Origin: Albidovulum marisflavi
Lineage (GTDB): Bacteria > Pseudomonadota > Alphaproteobacteria > Rhodobacterales > Rhodobacteraceae
NCBI RefSeq assembly: GCF_025751435.1
Contig: NZ_JAOWKY010000001.1
Span: 1,534,001-1,598,000, forward strand
Direction: 5' to 3'
Length of the DNA stretch: 64,000 nucleotides
The notes beneath the pieces were generated by a model that worked only from the letters and a program-made list of their open reading frames with translations, ran no database searches and was not told the origin of the DNA. Positions within the stretch are counted from its first letter, which is position 1; each line of letters begins with the position of its first letter. This document shows positions 36,314 to 45,917 of the stretch, piece after piece. The position numbers and the translations under genes are program-made.

Positions 36314-37447
36314 ATGAGCGACAGAAGCTTCCTGGACTGGCCGTTCTTCGAAGCGCGTCACCGCGACCTGGCGGCGCGGCTGGAGGACTGGTGCCGCGGC
36401 CACCTGCCGGTCAATCACGACGATGTCGATGCCGCCTGCCGGGGGCTGGTGGCATCGCTGGGCGCATCCGGCTGGCTGGTTGCGACGGGTGCGGGCGAGG
36501 GCGAGCGGCTGGACATCCGCACGCTGTGCCTTATCCGGGAGACGCTGGCGCGCCATGACGGCCTGGCCGATTTCTGCTTTGCGATGCAGGGGCTGGGCAT
36601 GGGCGCGGTCAGTCTGTTCGGCTCGGAGCCGCAGCGCGCGTGGTTGGCGCGAACCCGTTCGGGCGACGCGATCGCGGGGTTCGCATTGACCGAGCCTGAC
36701 GCGGGGTCGGACGTCGCGCAGACAGCGACTGCGGCGCGGCGTGACGGCGCGGACTGGGTTCTGTCGGGGGAAAAGACCTACATCTCGAACGGCGGGATCG
36801 CCGATGTCTATGTCGTGATCGCGCGCACCGGGGAAGGTGAGGGGGCCAGGGGGCTGTCTGCCTTCCTGATGCCGGCCGACGCGACCGGCCTGCACATCGA
36901 CGGTCGCATCGATGTCATGGCGCCGCATCCGCTGGCGCGGTTGAGGTTTGAGGAGGTGCGCTTGCCCGCGAGCGCGTTGATCGGTGAAGCCGGGCAAGGC
37001 TTCAAGGTTGCGATGACGGTGCTGGACCATTTCCGTCCGACCGTCGGTGCGGCTGCACTTGGTTTTGCGCGCCGCGCGCTGGATGAGGCGATGGCGCGCG
37101 TGGCGCGGCTGCGCCCGGGCGGGGGGCGGCTGGCGGACCACCAGATCGTGCAGGGGCATCTGGCCGACATGGCGGTCCGGATCGATGCTGCGGCGCTGCT
37201 GGTCTATCGTGCGGCCTGGGCCAAGGATCAGGGCGCCCCGCGCATCAGCCGCGAGGCGGCGATGGCGAAGCTTTACGCCACCGAGGCGGCGCAGCAGGTC
37301 ATCGACACGGCGGTGCAGCTTCACGGAGGCGACGGCGTGCGGCAGGGGTCGGTGGTCGAGAGCCTATACCGGGAAATCCGGGCGCTGAGGATCTACGAGG
37401 GGGCCTCGGACGTTCAGCGCCTGATCATCGCGAGGGCGCTTGGATGA
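36314..37447 (+). CDS. Acyl-CoA dehydrogenase family protein
   Basis: The 377-residue flavoenzyme shows [16 protein letters not shown] near residue 122 (substrate/FAD region), [20 protein letters not shown] near residue 150 and the C-terminal catalytic Glu in [19 protein letters not shown]. The N-terminal helical domain is short. It would introduce or accept a double bond in an acyl- or alicyclic-CoA intermediate and pass electrons to ETF. The ATG at 36314 follows AGAAGAAGGG. Its stop overlaps the thioesterase start, and it is the only operon gene preceded by a sizeable gap (58 bp, holding a repeat). Confidence 0.9.
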   Translation: MSDRSFLDWPFFEARHRDLAARLEDWCRGHLPVNHDDVDAACRGLVASLGASGWLVATGAGEGERLDIRTLCLIRETLARHDGLADFCFAMQGLGMGAVSLFGSEPQRAWLARTRSGDAIAGFALTEPDAGSDVAQTATAARRDGADWVLSGEKTYISNGGIADVYVVIARTGEGEGARGLSAFLMPADATGLHIDGRIDVMAPHPLARLRFEEVRLPASALIGEAGQGFKVAMTVLDHFRPTVGAAALGFARRALDEAMARVARLRPGGGRLADHQIVQGHLADMAVRIDAAALLVYRAAWAKDQGAPRISREAAMAKLYATEAAQQVIDTAVQLHGGDGVRQGSVVESLYREIRALRIYEGASDVQRLIIARALG

Positions 37448-37860
37448 TCTATCGCCGGTCGATCCGCGTCGAGTTCAATCATTGCGATCCGGCGGGGATC
37501 GTCTTCTATCCCAGGTACTTCGAGATGACGAACTCGGTCTGCGAAGGCTTTTTCCGCGACGTCGCGCGGTATTCCTTTGCCGCGATGATGGCCGCGGGCG
37601 AGGGGGCGCCGACCGCGCGCATGCAGGCCGACTTCCACGCGCCCAGCCGGCTGGAGGACATGCTGGACTGGCGCTTGTCGGTCGAGAAACTGGGGCGCAG
37701 CTCTATCGGTTTCAGGATCGAGGCACATTGCGGGTCGAGCCACCGCATGACCGCCCTGCCGACGCTTGTCCTTGTCGATGAGGCCGGACGTCCGCAGCCT
37801 TGGCCGACGCATCTGCGCGACCGCATAACCGCCTTCATGGAGGAACCTGATGAGCCATGA
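37444..37860 (+). CDS. Hotdog-fold acyl-CoA thioesterase (4-hydroxybenzoyl-CoA thioesterase family)
   Basis: The 138-residue protein begins [23 protein letters not shown], where the Asp of [10 protein letters not shown] is the catalytic residue of Pseudomonas-type 4HBT thioesterases. It probably releases CoA from aryl- or ring-opened acyl-CoA and may serve as a safety valve against CoA trapping; that is inference. It overlaps the acyl-CoA dehydrogenase stop by ATGA and overlaps the RidA start by 11 bp, so it belongs to the coupled operon. Confidence 0.88.
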   Translation: MIYRRSIRVEFNHCDPAGIVFYPRYFEMTNSVCEGFFRDVARYSFAAMMAAGEGAPTARMQADFHAPSRLEDMLDWRLSVEKLGRSSIGFRIEAHCGSSHRMTALPTLVLVDEAGRPQPWPTHLRDRITAFMEEPDEP

Positions 37861-38281
37861 CATGCTGCATCCGAAGGGGTGGAAGCCCGCGATCGGTTAT
37901 TCGAACGGCGTCGCTGCCGAGGGCAGGATGGTCTTTACAGGCGGCATGGTTGGCTGGAACGGCGACTGCGTCTTTGAGAGCGAAGATTTCGCCGAACAGA
38001 CGGCGCAGGCGTTGCGAAACGTCGTGGAGGTGCTGGCTTGTGCCGGGGCGCGGCCCGAGCATCTTGTGCGGCTGACGTGGTACGTTACCGACAAGCGGGA
38101 GTATCTGGGCAATCTCAAGAAGGTGGGGGCCTTCTACAAGCAGATCATCGGCCGCCACTACCCTGCGATGGCGCTGGTTCAGGTCGTCGCCCTCGTCGAG
38201 GACCGCGCCAAGGTCGAGATCGAGGCGACGGCGGTCATTCCGCAGGGTGGCGACGCACGGCTTGGGGGGGATCGGACATGA
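37850..38281 (+). CDS. RidA family protein, candidate deaminase of the ring intermediate
   Basis: The 143-residue protein has the RidA/YjgF/UK114 fold: YSNGVAAEGRMVFTGGMVGWN near residue 19, AQALRNVVEVLACAGA near residue 55 and the C-terminal DRAKVEIEATAVIP strand. Archetypal RidA hydrolyses enamines/imines to ketones plus ammonia with an Arg near the last strand (R105 in E. coli). By hand alignment that position is Leu or Ala here, so it belongs to another Rid subgroup, perhaps closer to 2-aminomuconate-deaminase-like members. The expected product of the aminobenzoyl-CoA monooxygenase/reductase is an enamine, which gives a natural substrate. Confidence 0.85.
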   Translation: MSHDMLHPKGWKPAIGYSNGVAAEGRMVFTGGMVGWNGDCVFESEDFAEQTAQALRNVVEVLACAGARPEHLVRLTWYVTDKREYLGNLKKVGAFYKQIIGRHYPAMALVQVVALVEDRAKVEIEATAVIPQGGDARLGGDRT

Positions 38282-39900
38282 TCGGACCAACGGGACACGA
38301 AGACAGGTTCACGCGGGATAACCTGCCACCGGCCGCGCTTTGGCCCGAGATCCGGCTTGACGGTTTTGATTACCCGGACTGGCTGAACGCCGGGGTCGAA
38401 CTGTGCGACCGGATGGTCGAAAAGGGATATGGCGACCACACGGCGCTGATCGGCAACGGACGCTTGCGCACCTACAAGGAACTTGCGGACTGGTCGAACC
38501 GGATCGCTCATGCATTGGTTGAGGATTGTGGACTAAGGCCAGGAAATCGTGTGCTTATAAGGTCCGCGAATAATCCCGCCATGGTCGCGTGCTGGCTGGC
38601 TGCGACCAAGGCTGGCGCGGTTGTCGTCAACACCATGCCAATGCTTCGTTCCGGCGAGCTTTCGAAGATCGTGGACAAGGCCGAAGTCGCTTTGGCGCTG
38701 TGCGATACGCGCCTGATGGACGAGATGATCAGCTGCGCCAAGGGGTCACGCTTCCTGAAGAAGGTCGTGGGCTTTGACGGCACGGCGAACCACGATGCCG
38801 AGCTGGACCGCATCGCGCTTGGAAAGCCGGTGCGTTTCGACGCCGCGAAGACGGGCCGTGACGACGTGGCGCTTCTGGGCTTCACCAGCGGCACGACGGG
38901 TGAGCCCAAGGCCACCATGCATTTCCACCGCGACCTTTTGATCATCGCCGACGGCTACGCGAAGGAGGTACTTGAGGTCACGCCAGAGGACGTCTTCGTG
39001 GGTTCGCCGCCGCTTGCCTTCACCTTCGGCCTGGGGGGGCTTGCCGTCTTTCCCCTGCGCTTCGGTGCGGCTGCGGCGCTGCTGGAACAGGCTACGCCGG
39101 CGAACCTCATATCGATCATCGAGGAACACAGGGCCACGATTTGCTTCACTGCGCCAACGGCTTACCGGGTGATGTTGAAAGCGATGGACGAGGGTGCCGA
39201 CCTGTCCTCGCTTCGTGCAGCCGTCAGCGCGGGAGAGACGCTTCCGGCGCCGGTTTACGAGGAATGGATCGCCAAGACTGGCAAGCCGATGCTGGACGGG
39301 ATCGGCGCCACCGAGATGCTGCACATCTTCGTCACCAACCGCTTCGACGACCACCGTCCGGCCTGCACCGGGCGCCCCGTGAAAGGATACGAGGCACGGG
39401 TTGTCGATGCCGACGGCCATGAGGTTCCGCGCGGCTCTCCCGGCAGGCTGGCGGTGAAGGGACCAACGGGGTGCCGGTATCTGTCCGACGAACGCCAGAA
39501 AACCTACGTTCAGAACGGCTGGAACATCACGGGCGACACGTTCATTCAGACCGAGGACGGCTACTTCCACTTTGCCGCGCGCAACGACGACATGATCATC
39601 TCGTCTGGCTACAACATCGCGGGCCCCGAGGTGGAGGCCGCACTTCTGGCGCATGACGACGTGCTGGAATGCGCTGTCGTGGGGGCTCCGGATGATGAGC
39701 GGGGCCAGGTCGTCGAGGCGCATGTCGTCCTGATGGAGGGTGTGCCGCCGGACGATGCGACGATCCTGAGGCTTCAGGAACATGTCAAGCGGATGATCGC
39801 GCCCTACAAGTATCCGCGCCGAATCGTCTTTACCGGAGCGCTGCCGAAAACCCAGACGGGCAAGATCCAGCGGTTCCGGCTGCGCGGCCGCGACGGCTGA
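38278..39900 (+). CDS. Aromatic acid (2-aminobenzoate/benzoate type)--CoA ligase
   Basis: The 540-residue adenylate-forming enzyme activates a carboxylic acid to its CoA thioester with ATP. Visible are the P-loop LGFTSGTTGEPKATMHFH near residue 200, the A5 motif DGIGATEMLHIF near residue 340, NITGDTFIQTEDGYFHFAARNDD with the hinge near residue 430, and the catalytic Lys in LPKTQTGKIQRF at the C-terminus. Its length and flow match benzoate/2-aminobenzoate-CoA ligases rather than fatty acyl ligases. It overlaps the RidA stop by ATGA and catalyses the first step of the predicted pathway. Confidence 0.88.
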   Translation: MIGPTGHEDRFTRDNLPPAALWPEIRLDGFDYPDWLNAGVELCDRMVEKGYGDHTALIGNGRLRTYKELADWSNRIAHALVEDCGLRPGNRVLIRSANNPAMVACWLAATKAGAVVVNTMPMLRSGELSKIVDKAEVALALCDTRLMDEMISCAKGSRFLKKVVGFDGTANHDAELDRIALGKPVRFDAAKTGRDDVALLGFTSGTTGEPKATMHFHRDLLIIADGYAKEVLEVTPEDVFVGSPPLAFTFGLGGLAVFPLRFGAAAALLEQATPANLISIIEEHRATICFTAPTAYRVMLKAMDEGADLSSLRAAVSAGETLPAPVYEEWIAKTGKPMLDGIGATEMLHIFVTNRFDDHRPACTGRPVKGYEARVVDADGHEVPRGSPGRLAVKGPTGCRYLSDERQKTYVQNGWNITGDTFIQTEDGYFHFAARNDDMIISSGYNIAGPEVEAALLAHDDVLECAVVGAPDDERGQVVEAHVVLMEGVPPDDATILRLQEHVKRMIAPYKYPRRIVFTGALPKTQTGKIQRFRLRGRDG

Positions 39901-39921
39901 GCTGCACGCGACGTGAAATTC

Positions 39922-39945
39922 GGGTTTGCAAGCAAGGGCAAACCC
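39922..39945 (+). other. Stem-loop between ligase and binding-protein genes
   Basis: GGGTTTGC (39922-39929) and GCAAACCC (39938-39945) form a perfect 8-bp stem with an 8-nt loop. It lies 22 bases after the ligase stop and 40 bases before the binding-protein start, with no T run. It could protect upstream or downstream mRNA after processing. Confidence 0.45.
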
Positions 39946-39984
39946 TTCAAGGTGAGCGCAAACAAGACCGGGGAGTGAGAACAG

Positions 39985-41127
39985 ATGAAATCCAGACATA
40001 TCCTGCTAGGAACGATCGCCGCCGTGGCGTTGGGCGCGGGTGCGGCCACGGCCGAGGGCATCAAGGTCGGCATGATCACGACGCTTTCGGGCGGCGGTGC
40101 GGGGCTTGGCATCGACGTGCGCGACGGGTTCAACCTTGCGCTCAAGAGAGCGGGCGCGACCGATGTCGAAGTCATCGTCGAGGACGACCAGCAAAAGCCT
40201 GACGTGGCCGTGCAGATCGCGGACAAGATGATCCAGTCGGACCAGGTCGATGTGCTGACCGGGATCATCTGGTCGAACCTTGCGATGGCAGTGGTGCCGG
40301 CAGCGGTGGCGCAGGGCAAGTTCTATCTGTCGCCCAACGCCGGTCCTTCGGCGCTGGCGGGCGCTGGCTGCAACCAGAACTATTTCAACGTGGCCTGGCA
40401 GAACGACAACCTGCATGAAGCGGCAGGCGCCTATGCGAATTCCGCCGGTTACAAGAATTCCTTCATGCTGGCGCCAAACTATCCCGCGGGCACGGACGCC
40501 ATCACCGGTTACAAGCGCTTCTACGAAGGCGCCGCCGCCGGCGAGGTCTATACCCAGCTGGGTCAGACCGACTACGCCGTCGAGATCGGCCAGATCCGCG
40601 CAAGCGGCGCCGACAGCGTCTTTTTCTTCCTGCCGGGCGGGATGGGCATCGCCTTCATGAAGCAATACGCGGAATCGGGCGTGGACATACCCCTGATCGG
40701 GCCAGCGTTCTCCTTCGATCAGAACATCCTTCAGGCGGTCGGCGATGCGGCGCTTGGCGTGCGCAACACCTCGCAATGGAACAAGGATCTGGACAACGAG
40801 GCGAACACGGCGTTCGTCGAGGCGTTCCAGGCCGAATACGGACGGCTGCCGTCACTTTACGCGAGCCAGGGCTACGACACCGCGAACCTGCTGCTGTCGG
40901 CCAAGGCCAAGGCGGATGTCGCTGATCAGGACGCGTTCCGCGCCGCGCTTGAGGCCGCGGACTTCGCCTCGACCCGCGGCGAGTTCAGGTTCGGGCCGAA
41001 CCATCACCCGATCCAGGACATCTATGTCCGCGAGGTGGTGAAAGAGGGCGACATCTACACCAACAAGCTTGTGGGCGTGGCGCTTGAGGACCGTGGCGAC
41101 GCCTACGCCGAAGAGTGCAAGATGTAA
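39985..41127 (+). CDS. Branched-chain-type ABC transporter substrate-binding protein
   Basis: The 380-residue periplasmic protein has a signal peptide (HILLGTIAAVALGAGAATAE) and the type I binding-protein fold of the LivJ/HAAT family: IKVGMITTLSGGGAGLGIDVRDGF at the start, QQKPDVAVQIADKMI near residue 72, and YDTANLLLSAKAKA near residue 295. In aromatic-acid clusters such proteins usually bind the aromatic carboxylate. It is the first of five transporter genes and is preceded by GGGGAGTGAGAACAG. Confidence 0.9.
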   Translation: MKSRHILLGTIAAVALGAGAATAEGIKVGMITTLSGGGAGLGIDVRDGFNLALKRAGATDVEVIVEDDQQKPDVAVQIADKMIQSDQVDVLTGIIWSNLAMAVVPAAVAQGKFYLSPNAGPSALAGAGCNQNYFNVAWQNDNLHEAAGAYANSAGYKNSFMLAPNYPAGTDAITGYKRFYEGAAAGEVYTQLGQTDYAVEIGQIRASGADSVFFFLPGGMGIAFMKQYAESGVDIPLIGPAFSFDQNILQAVGDAALGVRNTSQWNKDLDNEANTAFVEAFQAEYGRLPSLYASQGYDTANLLLSAKAKADVADQDAFRAALEAADFASTRGEFRFGPNHHPIQDIYVREVVKEGDIYTNKLVGVALEDRGDAYAEECKM

Positions 41128-41133
41128 GCGGCT

Positions 41134-41156
41134 GGGGCCGGGAGTGTTCCGGCCCC
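41134..41156 (+). other. Stem-loop after the binding-protein gene
   Basis: GGGGCCGG (41134-41141) and CCGGCCCC (41149-41156) form a perfect 8-bp GC stem with a 7-nt loop, six bases after the binding-protein stop and 19 bases before the permease start. There is no T run. The position is classic for a 3'-stabilising structure that yields more binding protein than permease. Confidence 0.55.
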
Positions 41157-41175
41157 GTTACGGAGACTTGATCCG

Positions 41176-42090
41176 GTGATGCTTCTGTCAGAGCAGGTCC
41201 TGAACGGCCTGCAATACGGGATGACGCTGTTTCTGATGGCTGCGGGGCTGACGCTTGTCTTCGGGGTCATGGGTTTGATCAACCTGGCGCACGGGTCGCT
41301 TTACATGCTCGGCGCCTTCGCCTGCGCCTGGGTGGCGGGCGCGACCGGGTCCTTTGCGCTTGGGTTGATCGCGAGCCTGTCCGCCGCCGCCGCCGCAGGC
41401 GCGCTGGTCGAGGTGGTGGTGATCCGGAGGCTCTACGCGCGCGATCATCTGGAACAGGTCCTGGCGACCTTTGCGCTGATCCTGGTGTTTTCGGAGGGAG
41501 CGCGCTGGGTGTTCGGATCCTTCCCGCTATACCTGACCCTGCCTTCCGCCTTGTCGGGCGCGGTCATGCTGCCCGGCGGTCTGCAATACCCGCTGTTCCG
41601 GCTGGCGATCATCGGGGTCGGGGTGGCGGTCGCGGTGGGATTGTGGCTGCTGATTTCCCGAACAAGGCTTGGGATCCGCATCCGCGCGGGCGAGGCGGAC
41701 CGGGAAATGGTGGCAGCACTTGGTGTCGACATCGCCAGGCTCTACACGGCCGTCTTCGCGCTTGGCGCGGCGCTGGCGGGGCTTGCGGGGGCGCTGGTCG
41801 GCACGATCCAGTCCGTGCAGGTGGGCATGGGGGAACCGGTTCTGATCCTGGCCTTCGTGGTGATCGTCATAGGCGGGATCGGTTCGATCAAGGGGGCCTT
41901 CGTCGCGGCGCTTCTGGTCGGACTGACCGATGCGCTGGGCAAGGCGCTGCTGCCATCGCTTTTTGCGAGGGTCATGGAGGTATCGGCGGCGAATGGGATC
42001 GGAACCGCGCTTGGTTCCATGCTGATCTACATCCTGATGGCCGGTGTGCTGATCTGGCGTCCGCAGGGCCTTTACGGGGCGCGGGCTTAG
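41176..42090 (+). CDS. ABC transporter permease, LivH type
   Basis: The 304-residue membrane protein has about eight helices and the LivH landmarks LNGLQYGMTLFLMAAGLTLVFG at the N-terminus, INLAHGSLYMLGAF near residue 36, and RAGEADREMVAALGVDI near residue 172, the coupling-loop region. It pairs with the LivM-type permease encoded next. The start is GTG at 41176, immediately followed by an ATG at 41179 that could also serve; CGGAG lies ten bases upstream. Confidence 0.9.
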   Translation: MMLLSEQVLNGLQYGMTLFLMAAGLTLVFGVMGLINLAHGSLYMLGAFACAWVAGATGSFALGLIASLSAAAAAGALVEVVVIRRLYARDHLEQVLATFALILVFSEGARWVFGSFPLYLTLPSALSGAVMLPGGLQYPLFRLAIIGVGVAVAVGLWLLISRTRLGIRIRAGEADREMVAALGVDIARLYTAVFALGAALAGLAGALVGTIQSVQVGMGEPVLILAFVVIVIGGIGSIKGAFVAALLVGLTDALGKALLPSLFARVMEVSAANGIGTALGSMLIYILMAGVLIWRPQGLYGARA

Positions 42091-42091
42091 G

Positions 42092-43072
42092 ATGGGACGC
42101 GACGCAGCCCTCAATACCGCCGTCTTTGCCGCTCTGGTCGCCGTCGCCTTTGGCGCGCATGTCTACGGGGCCCCATATGTTGTGACTCTGGCTACCAAGG
42201 CCGCGATCCTTGCACTGGCCGGTGTGGGTCTGAACCTTGCGCTTGGCTACGGGGGAATGGTGTCCTTCGGTCACGCGGTCTTTTTCGGGATCGGCGGCTA
42301 TGTCACCGGAATTTTCGCCAGCCACGCGGCGGCGGGCACCCCGGTCACCACCTTTCCCTTCACGATCGCAGGCAGCGCCGAGATGCTGGGCATCTGGCCC
42401 ATGGCGATGGTGGTGACAGCGCTGGCCGCGGTGGTCATCGGGGCGCTGTCGCTGCGCACGACGGGCGTGTATTTCATCATGGTAACGCTCGCCTTCGCGC
42501 AGATGGTCTACTACTTCGCGATCAGCTGGCGCGCCTATGGCGGCGAGGACGGGCTGTCATTCTATGTGCGCAACAGCTTTCCGGGGCTGAACACCTTTGC
42601 ACCGCTCCAGTTCTTCGCGATATCGGCCGTGCTTCTGGCGATGGCGATGGCGTTTTCCGCGCTTGTAACGCGGTCCCGCTTCGGTTTGGCGCTGCAGGCG
42701 GCGCGGGCAAACCGGCAACGGGTGATGGCCTCTGGCATCCGTCCGTTTGCGCTGCAACTGACGGCCTTCGTCCTGTCGGCGGCGATCGTCGGGCTGGCGG
42801 GCGCACTTTATGCCGACCTCAACCGCTTTGTCAGCCCCGCGATGCTGTCTTGGCACATGTCGGGCGAGATCATGGTCTTCGTCATCCTGGGCGGCGTGGG
42901 GCGGCTGGCGGGGCCGGTGGCGGGGGCGGGTGTCTTCATCTTGCTCGAGCAGCTTCTGGGCGGTGTTTCCGAATACTGGCAGGCGTTGCTGGGATTGCTG
43001 CTGCTGGCGATCGTGCTTTACGCCCCCGGCGGCATCCTGGGGCTTCTTGCCAGGGGGATGCGCCGTGTCTGA
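42092..43072 (+). CDS. ABC transporter permease, LivM type
   Basis: The 326-residue protein has about nine helices and the LivM signature LNLALGYGGMVSFGHAVFFGIGGY near residue 47, GALSLRTTGVYFIMVTLAFAQMVYYF near residue 112, and a coupling loop with GLALQAARANRQRVMASGIRP near residue 195. It forms the membrane pore together with the LivH-type permease. It starts one base after the previous stop and overlaps the next gene by 8 bp. Confidence 0.9.
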   Translation: MGRDAALNTAVFAALVAVAFGAHVYGAPYVVTLATKAAILALAGVGLNLALGYGGMVSFGHAVFFGIGGYVTGIFASHAAAGTPVTTFPFTIAGSAEMLGIWPMAMVVTALAAVVIGALSLRTTGVYFIMVTLAFAQMVYYFAISWRAYGGEDGLSFYVRNSFPGLNTFAPLQFFAISAVLLAMAMAFSALVTRSRFGLALQAARANRQRVMASGIRPFALQLTAFVLSAAIVGLAGALYADLNRFVSPAMLSWHMSGEIMVFVILGGVGRLAGPVAGAGVFILLEQLLGGVSEYWQALLGLLLLAIVLYAPGGILGLLARGMRRV

Positions 43073-43810
43073 CGTGATCCTGGACATTCGTGGCCTGGAA
43101 AAGAGCTTCGGCGCGCTCAAGGCCACCGACGGTGTCACGCTGGACCTGAGGCGCGGGGAAATCCACGCCCTGATCGGTCCGAACGGCGCGGGAAAGTCCA
43201 CGCTGATCAAGCAGATCACCGGGGAAATCCGGCAGGACGCGGGAACGGTCAGCTTCGAAGGGCAGGCGATCGATGCGCTGGATCCCGCGGCGCGCGCGCG
43301 GCTGGGTCTGGCGCGGAGCTTTCAGGTCTCTTCGATCGTGCCCGAATTCACGGCGCTGGAAAACACCATGCTTGCGGTCCTGGGGGCGGGCGGGGGTGTC
43401 TTCCGCTTTCTTCGTCCCGCACTGGCCGATCGCGGGCTGACGGATCCGGCTCGATTCCATCTGGAGCAGGCCGGGCTCGCCCTGCGCGAAAGGGTGCCGG
43501 CCAGCGCCCTGTCGCATGGCGAGCGCCGCAGGCTTGAGATCGCGATGGCGCTTGCCATGCGCCCGCGTGCCTTTCTGCTGGATGAGCCGATGGCCGGCAT
43601 GGGGGCCGAGGGCGCAAAGGACCTGACCGTGATTCTGTCCGACCTGCGGGGCGAGGCGCCAATCCTGCTGGTCGAACACGACATGGACGCGGTCTTTGCC
43701 CTGGCTGACCGCATCTCGGTTCTGGTCTACGGCCGCATCATCGCGACGGGCAGCGTCGAGGAAATCCGCGCCAACCCCGAGGTGCGCCGCACCTATCTGG
43801 GGGAAGACGC

Positions 43811-43814
<4 letters not shown>
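43065..43814 (+). CDS. ABC transporter ATP-binding protein, LivG type
   Basis: The 249-residue ATPase has Walker A GPNGAGKST near residue 37, a signature region SALSHGERRRLEIAMAL near residue 146 and Walker B FLLDEPMAGMG near residue 167. The start is GTG at 43065 (MSDVILDIRGLEKSFG), chosen because the ATPase domain begins there; it overlaps the LivM-type stop by 8 bp. It drives the importer with the LivF-type ATPase. Confidence 0.92.
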
Positions 43815-44500
<686 letters not shown>

Positions 44501-44502
44501 TG

Positions 44503-44534
44503 TGGCTTGCCCGGCGCAAGAGCCGGGCAGGCCA
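44503..44534. terminator. Hairpin ending the aromatic-CoA operon and the MATE gene
   Basis: TGGCTTGCCCGGC (44503-44515) pairs with GCCGGGCAGGCCA (44522-44534), 13 bp with a single G-U pair and a 6-nt loop. It fills almost exactly the gap between the convergent livF-type and MATE genes. It can serve both strands; no T run is present. Confidence 0.65.
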
Positions 44535-45902
44535 TCAGTAGTCGCAGGCAGGTGCCGGTGATTCAAGCGCGCGACGCGCAAGGACGGCTGCGCGCGCGAA
44601 GACACCACGGTGCGCGCGCCACAGCATCCAGACGACGACCCCGGACAGCGCGATGTTGGACAGGGGCATCGCCAGCCAGACGCCGTCCGTGCCCATCAAG
44701 CGCGGCAGCACGATCAGGAAGGGCAATTGCACAGCGATGTTCCCCACGGTGATGATCGTCGCGTTGCGCGCCTGGCCGACGGATTGAAAATAGGTCGCCG
44801 ACAAGACGATGAATCCGTCAAGCACCATGGCCGAAAGATGCAGCCTGAGCCCATGCGCGGCCTCGGCGATCAGAGCGGCGTCGTTGCCGGCGAAGATCCG
44901 GGCCACGGGTGCCGGAAAGGCCACGACCAGTGCGGTCAAGGCGGCCCCACCACCGAGGCCGAGCATGAGCGCCAGCTTCAGCACCTGCGCCATCCGCATC
45001 CGGTCACGCGCGCCGTGGAAGTAGCTTGTCAGCGGCTGCATTCCGCCCGCCACCCCTTCCGAGAAGTAGTAGAAGACGCACATGACATAGCCCGCGACCG
45101 TGTAGGCCGCCAGCGTCAGCGCGCCGCCGTGCTGCAGAAACAGCATGTTGTGCAGTACGACGACGAAGCTGACGTAGAGTGCCATGATCATCGAGGAAAA
45201 GCCGGTTGCGACGATGCGTGCGGCGCGCGCGGTCACATTGCGCCCCGGCCAGAGTCCGCGCAGCGCGCCAACCCTGCCCATCGCGGCCAGGCACAGCGCG
45301 ATCACCACGATCTCGGCGATCACCGTTGCAAGGGCGGCCCCCGCCAATCCGTGATCCAGCTTCACCACGAACAGCCAGTCGAACACCACGTTGATCGCCG
45401 CGCCTGCCAGCATCGCCACCGTGGCAAGTCGGGGCGCGCCAAGGTTGCGCACGAGCAGGGGAAGGGCCATTCCGGCCATCACCACCGGCGCGCCCCAGCC
45501 GAGGACGGACAGGTAGCCAAGGCCCATCCCGGCGAGTTCGCCGCTGGCGCCCTGCACTGCCAGGAATGGCCCGCCAAGCGTCAGGATCGCCGCGCCCGTC
45601 ACCGTGCCCAGAACCGCGATCAGCGCCAGGGTGACGCCAAGCGTCTGGCCACAGGCGCGATCGTCCTGCGCTCCGCGTGCCGCGCCCAATTGCGCGCCGC
45701 CGCCCATCCCGGCCAGCATCGCCACCGCCCAGATCACACCGGCCATCGGCCAGGCCAGGTTGACAGCCGAAAGCCCGTCCGCCCCAAGCGCATGACCAAT
45801 GAAGACGCCGTCCACGACGGCATAAAGCCCGCTGACCATCAGCGCGGCCATGGCGGGCAGTGTGTAGGACCAGAAGGTCCGGGTCAGGGATTTCGTCACC
45901 AT
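44535..45902 (-). CDS. MATE family efflux transporter
   Basis: The 455-residue protein has twelve membrane helices and the MATE pattern, with paired halves opening LPAMAALMVSGLYAVVDGVFIGHALG and IVATGFSSMIMALYVSFVVVLHNM. It would export drugs or metabolites using Na+ or H+. I chose the ATG at 45902 because GGAGGT lies six bases upstream; the frame opens with a GTG four codons earlier. It lies 15 bp downstream of a MarR gene on the same strand, which is the probable regulator. Confidence 0.9.
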   Translation of the reverse strand: MVTKSLTRTFWSYTLPAMAALMVSGLYAVVDGVFIGHALGADGLSAVNLAWPMAGVIWAVAMLAGMGGGAQLGAARGAQDDRACGQTLGVTLALIAVLGTVTGAAILTLGGPFLAVQGASGELAGMGLGYLSVLGWGAPVVMAGMALPLLVRNLGAPRLATVAMLAGAAINVVFDWLFVVKLDHGLAGAALATVIAEIVVIALCLAAMGRVGALRGLWPGRNVTARAARIVATGFSSMIMALYVSFVVVLHNMLFLQHGGALTLAAYTVAGYVMCVFYYFSEGVAGGMQPLTSYFHGARDRMRMAQVLKLALMLGLGGGAALTALVVAFPAPVARIFAGNDAALIAEAAHGLRLHLSAMVLDGFIVLSATYFQSVGQARNATIITVGNIAVQLPFLIVLPRLMGTDGVWLAMPLSNIALSGVVVWMLWRAHRGVFARAAVLARRALESPAPACDY

Positions 45903-45917
45903 CGCAACCTCCACCTG

